A stretch of 64,000 bases of DNA from Thermoplasmatales archaeon SW_10_69_26. GTDB taxonomy: Archaea; Thermoplasmatota; SW-10-69-26. The DNA is taken from the NCBI GenBank assembly GCA_003009755.1, contig PXUB01000029.1, forward strand, positions 1 through 64,000, written 5' to 3'. The notes beneath the pieces are model-generated. The model had not been told where the DNA came from, did no database searches, and saw nothing but the letters and a program-made list of their open reading frames with translations. Within the stretch, counting starts at the first letter, position 1. Each line of letters begins with the position of its first letter. Positions 61,277 to 64,000 of this stretch are shown here, piece by piece. The position numbers and the translations under genes were made by a program.

Positions 61277-62629
61277 ATGCCCGTGCACGACAGCATCCTC
61301 GACACCGTCGGCCGGACGCCGCTGGTCCGCCTGGACGAGGTCGTGGCCGAGGGGCCCGAGGTCCTGGCCAAGGTCGAGAGCTTCAACCCTGGCGGCAGCG
61401 TGAAGGACCGGATCGGTCGCTCGATGATCGAGGCCGCCGAGGAGGCCGGCGATCTCGAGCCCGGCGGCACGATCGTCGAGAGCACCAGCGGCAACACCGG
61501 GATCGGGCTCGCCATCGCGGCCACGCAGATGGGCTATGATGTCGTGTTCACGATGCCGGACAAGATGGCGGTCGAGAAGGAGCGCATGCTGCGCGCCTAC
61601 GGCGCCGACGTCATCCGCTGCCCGACCGGCGTCGAGGCCGAGGACCCCCGCTCGTACTACTCCGTCGCCGAACGGATGGCCGAGGACCTGGACAACGCCA
61701 TCTACGTCAACCAGTACTACAACGAGGCCAACCCCGAGGCCCACGTCCGCTCGACGGGGCCGGAGATCTGGGAGGCCACCGACGGCGAGGTCACCCACTT
61801 CGTCGCGGGCGTCGGCACCGGCGGCACGATCTCGGGCACCTCGCGGTTCCTGAAGGATCAGGACCCCAGCCTGACGACGATCGGGGTCGACCCCGAGGGC
61901 TCGATCCTCGCCCACAAGCACGAGACCGGCGAGACCGAGCCCGATCTGGCCGAACCCTACCTCACCGAGGGCATCGGCGAGGACCTGGTCCCCTCGACGG
62001 TCTGGTTCGAGGAGATCGACGAGTTCGTGCGCACCGACGACGAGGAGAGCTTCGCCATGGCTCGCCGCCTGGCCAAAGAGGAAGGCATCCTCAACGGCTC
62101 CTCGTGCGGGTCCGCCGTCGTCGGCGTCAACCGCGCGATCGAGCAGGGCCTCATCGACGACGACGCCACGGTCGTCGTCATCCTGCCGGACACCGGCGAA
62201 CGCTACCTCTCCACCGCCTACGACGAAGCCTGGCTGCGCGGCAAGGGCCTCATCGAACCGGCCGAGACCGTCGGCGAGGCGGCCGCGACCCCGATCCCGA
62301 AGGTCACCCCCGACGACGGGCTCGAGGCGATCTTGCGCGTGGCTCAAGCCCGCGAGGTCCCCAGCGTGCCCGTCGTCGAGGACGACGAGGTGCTGGGCCT
62401 GGTCGTGCTCGACGAGGTGTACGGCGAGCTGCTGCAGTCCACCCGACCGCGCGAGCGCAACGCCCACCAGCTGGCCAGCCAGACGCCGCCCAGCGTCGAC
62501 GCCGACACCCCGCTGGGCTCGGCCGTCGCCACGCTGTCCAAGGAGCACACGCTCGTCGTGACCGACGAGGGCACCCCCCACGGCCTCCTGACGCGCGAGG
62601 CCGCGCTCCGCCACATGGGCCGCCTGTAA
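61277..62629 (+). CDS. Cysteine synthase/cystathionine beta-synthase with CBS pair
   Basis: 450 residues from ATG 61277. PLP lysine K43 in FNPGGSVKDRIG, the SGNTGIGLAIAATQMGYDV loop, GVGTGGTISGTSRFLK and SSCGSAVVGVN follow the fold II family. A Bateman CBS pair occupies about 340-450. It makes cysteine or cystathionine; the CBS pair may bind adenosyl ligands. TATA-like CCACTTATCACG precedes the start. Confidence 0.9.
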   Translation: MPVHDSILDTVGRTPLVRLDEVVAEGPEVLAKVESFNPGGSVKDRIGRSMIEAAEEAGDLEPGGTIVESTSGNTGIGLAIAATQMGYDVVFTMPDKMAVEKERMLRAYGADVIRCPTGVEAEDPRSYYSVAERMAEDLDNAIYVNQYYNEANPEAHVRSTGPEIWEATDGEVTHFVAGVGTGGTISGTSRFLKDQDPSLTTIGVDPEGSILAHKHETGETEPDLAEPYLTEGIGEDLVPSTVWFEEIDEFVRTDDEESFAMARRLAKEEGILNGSSCGSAVVGVNRAIEQGLIDDDATVVVILPDTGERYLSTAYDEAWLRGKGLIEPAETVGEAAATPIPKVTPDDGLEAILRVAQAREVPSVPVVEDDEVLGLVVLDEVYGELLQSTRPRERNAHQLASQTPPSVDADTPLGSAVATLSKEHTLVVTDEGTPHGLLTREAALRHMGRL

Positions 62630-62643
62630 GCCGAGGTGGTCGC

Positions 62644-63714
62644 CTGGCCCTCAAGGACCGCGTCCTGGCTGAGATCGACCGCGAGGGCCCGATGACGTGC
62701 GCCCGGTTCATGGAGCTGGCCCTCTACGACGACGAGACGGGCTACTACATGGTCGACGAGGTGCGAGCCGGGCGCGAGTGGGTGACCGCGCCCACGCTGT
62801 CGCCGATCTTCGGCCGCGTGCTCGCCCGGCTCGTCGAACCCGGGCTGACCGGCCGCCAGGCACCGATGCTCGTCGAAGCCGGCACCGGCGGCGGCGAGCT
62901 CGTCCGCGACCTCGCCTACGGCCTCCACGACGAGGCCCCCGACGTGTTCGGCGACCTCGAGCTGGTACCCGTCGACCGCAGCCCGAGCGCCCGCCAACGC
63001 TGCCGGGACACGCTCGAGGAGGCCGGCATCGACCTCGCCGACGTCGACCTGCGGGACACGCTGCCGGAACGGGTCGAGGGCGTGCTCGTCACGAACGAGC
63101 TGCTGGATGCCCTCCCCACGCACGTCTGCCAGCACACCGAGCAGGGCCTGGCCGAGATCCACCTCGAACCCGGCGACCCCACGCTGGCCCCCACGCTGCG
63201 CGGCCCCTCCCAAGAGGCGATCATGGAGCTGGCGAGCCGCTTCCAGACCCAGCTCGAGCCCGGGTTGCGCTTCGAAGCGCCGCTGGCCGCCTACGACTGG
63301 TACCGGGAAGCCGCCTCGCGCCTCGACGAGGGCCTCATCGTCACCGTCGACTACGGCGCCCGGCGCCGCAAGCTGCTCGAAGACCACCCCAAGGGCACGA
63401 TCCACGCCTACCGGCAGGGCCAACGCGTCGAGGAGTTCTGGTACGACCCTGGCCGCATGGACCTCACCTACCGCGTCCCGTTCGACGAGATCGCCCGGGT
63501 CGGCGAGGAGGAAGGCCTCCAGACGCTCGTCTACGGCTCCCAAGGTCGCGTGTTGACCGATCTGGGCATCCGCGAGATGGCCAGCGAGGTCGGTGCCGGC
63601 GCCCCGCTGGCCGCCAAGAAGCTCGTCGACCCCGACGGCGCCGGCGGCACGTTCCGCGTGCTCGTGCAAGGCCGCGGCGTCGATCCCGACCGGCTGCCTC
63701 TCGCCTCACGATAG
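62644..63714 (+). CDS. MidA/NDUFAF7-like SAM methyltransferase (COG1565)
   Basis: About 356 residues. Family N-terminus LKDRVLAEIDREGPMTCARF begins only if translation starts at CTG 62644; ATG 62692 would remove 16 residues. MELALYDDETGYYMVDEV and VEAGTGGGELVRDLAYGL (SAM loop), then TNELLDALPTHV, IVTVDYGARRRKLLEDHPKG and VYGSQGRVLTDLGI match COG1565. Human NDUFAF7 methylates complex I; the archaeal substrate is unknown. It follows the CBS gene by 14 bp. Confidence 0.87.
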   Translation: MALKDRVLAEIDREGPMTCARFMELALYDDETGYYMVDEVRAGREWVTAPTLSPIFGRVLARLVEPGLTGRQAPMLVEAGTGGGELVRDLAYGLHDEAPDVFGDLELVPVDRSPSARQRCRDTLEEAGIDLADVDLRDTLPERVEGVLVTNELLDALPTHVCQHTEQGLAEIHLEPGDPTLAPTLRGPSQEAIMELASRFQTQLEPGLRFEAPLAAYDWYREAASRLDEGLIVTVDYGARRRKLLEDHPKGTIHAYRQGQRVEEFWYDPGRMDLTYRVPFDEIARVGEEEGLQTLVYGSQGRVLTDLGIREMASEVGAGAPLAAKKLVDPDGAGGTFRVLVQGRGVDPDRLPLASR

Positions 63715-63755
63715 GGGCTCGAGGGAGGGCTTGGCCGGCCCAGGAGAGGCTTGTC

Positions 63756-63770
63756 TGTTCATCGTGAACA
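63756..63770. promoter_or_regulatory. Palindrome TGTTCA-TCG-TGAACA
   Basis: Two 6-bp arms with a 3-bp spacer lie about 50 bp before the ribbon-helix-helix gene at 63822. Possible self-operator. Confidence 0.4.
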
Positions 63771-63821
63771 ACCGACGAACCATCCTCCCGGACGTGGTTG
63801 GTCAAGGTGGAGTGGAGCCCC

Positions 63822-64000
63822 GTGTACATCGAACCCGACGATTCGGACGAGGAGACCAAGACCGTGAAGGTGAAGCTGCCCGCCGACCTCTACCTCAAGC
63901 TGCACAGCTTGAAGGTCCTCGAGGGCGGCACGATCAGCGAGCGCGTCGAGACGGCTCTCGACTCGCACTTCGAGGGCACGCCCTTCGCGGATCTGGAAGG
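63822..64000 (+). CDS. Ribbon-helix-helix-like protein (partial)
   Basis: At least 59 residues; the 3' end is outside the window. TVKVKLPADLYLKLHSLKVL and GGTISERVETALDSHF fit a CopG-like strand-helix-helix. GTG 63822 or GTG 63807 may be the start. It may bind the upstream palindrome. A DNA-binding role is inferred. Confidence 0.6.
   Translation, partial: MYIEPDDSDEETKTVKVKLPADLYLKLHSLKVLEGGTISERVETALDSHFEGTPFADLE

Noticed and set aside
1-64000. CRISPR arrays, rRNA genes, transposases, integrases
   Set aside because: No regularly spaced direct repeats, no rRNA-like sequence and no DDE or recombinase protein were seen on either strand.

Overview
The window is high-GC archaeal chromosome. Eukaryote-like information genes identify the domain: L44e, S27e, eIF2-alpha, Nop10, a PAC2-family protein, pelota, an NFACT (Rqc2-like) protein, archaeal primase PriS with a GINS subunit, an archaeal UMP kinase, a deoxyhypusine synthase-family protein and a UPF0200 kinase. 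Many genes start with GTG or TTG, and several have a TATA-like box about 25-30 bp before the start codon, which suggests leaderless transcription. Cytosolic proteins are very rich in Asp and Glu, as in salt-adapted archaea. A high-GC, salt-adapted euryarchaeote or Thermoplasmatota-like lineage would fit, but no 16S gene is present to prove it.

Layout. 1-14 kb: an MFS transporter, a radical SAM protein flanked by two copies of a small zinc-finger gene (one frameshifted), a PiT phosphate transporter, a DHS-family gene, tRNA-Pro(GGG), a 907-residue beta-helix surface protein, a SPOUT methyltransferase, a CPBP protease and Hsp20. 14-21 kb: a DsrE-like protein, FixC/FixX electron-transfer proteins, nicotinamidase and the SufS-SufU iron-sulfur pair. 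20.7-22.1 kb: a lower-GC island bounded by a 39-bp inverted repeat. 22-29 kb: the translation operon (L44e, S27e, eIF2-alpha, Nop10, PAC2) and a Rad50/DndD-like ATPase between two small unknown genes. 29-37 kb: thioredoxin reductase, malate dehydrogenase, a THUMP methyltransferase and a subtilisin-like lipoprotein with a deleted paralogue. 36-41 kb: UMP kinase, a zinc-ribbon membrane protein, NFACT, pelota and a membrane protein on one strand. 41-47 kb: exported proteins, a DNA polymerase B-like remnant, and PriS-GINS. 47-54 kb: a YbaK deacylase, an MscS-Usp channel, a K+ channel, ThyX, PurT, a response regulator and an exported FKBP. 54.9-55.7 kb: tRNA-Leu(TAA) surrounded by tRNA fragments and att-like repeats. 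56-64 kb: a cold-shock protein, an MDR dehydrogenase, an S1 protease, tandem coiled-coil proteins, a Nei glycosylase, a CBS-domain cysteine synthase-like enzyme, a MidA-like methyltransferase and a partial ribbon-helix-helix protein.

The genes serve general functions: translation and ribosome rescue, replication priming, thiol and Fe-S chemistry, osmotic and ion balance, and secretion of surface proteins. The most unusual content is repeats and decay. There are four dispersed non-coding repeat families, several gene remnants (protease lipoprotein, histidine kinase, polymerase N-terminus, ATP-grasp, zinc finger) and a tRNA-Leu locus that looks like repeated integration or duplication. The best candidate for an undescribed system is the three-gene cassette built around the Rad50/DndD-like ATPase. 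No CRISPR array, transposase, rRNA gene or classical defence island was seen.
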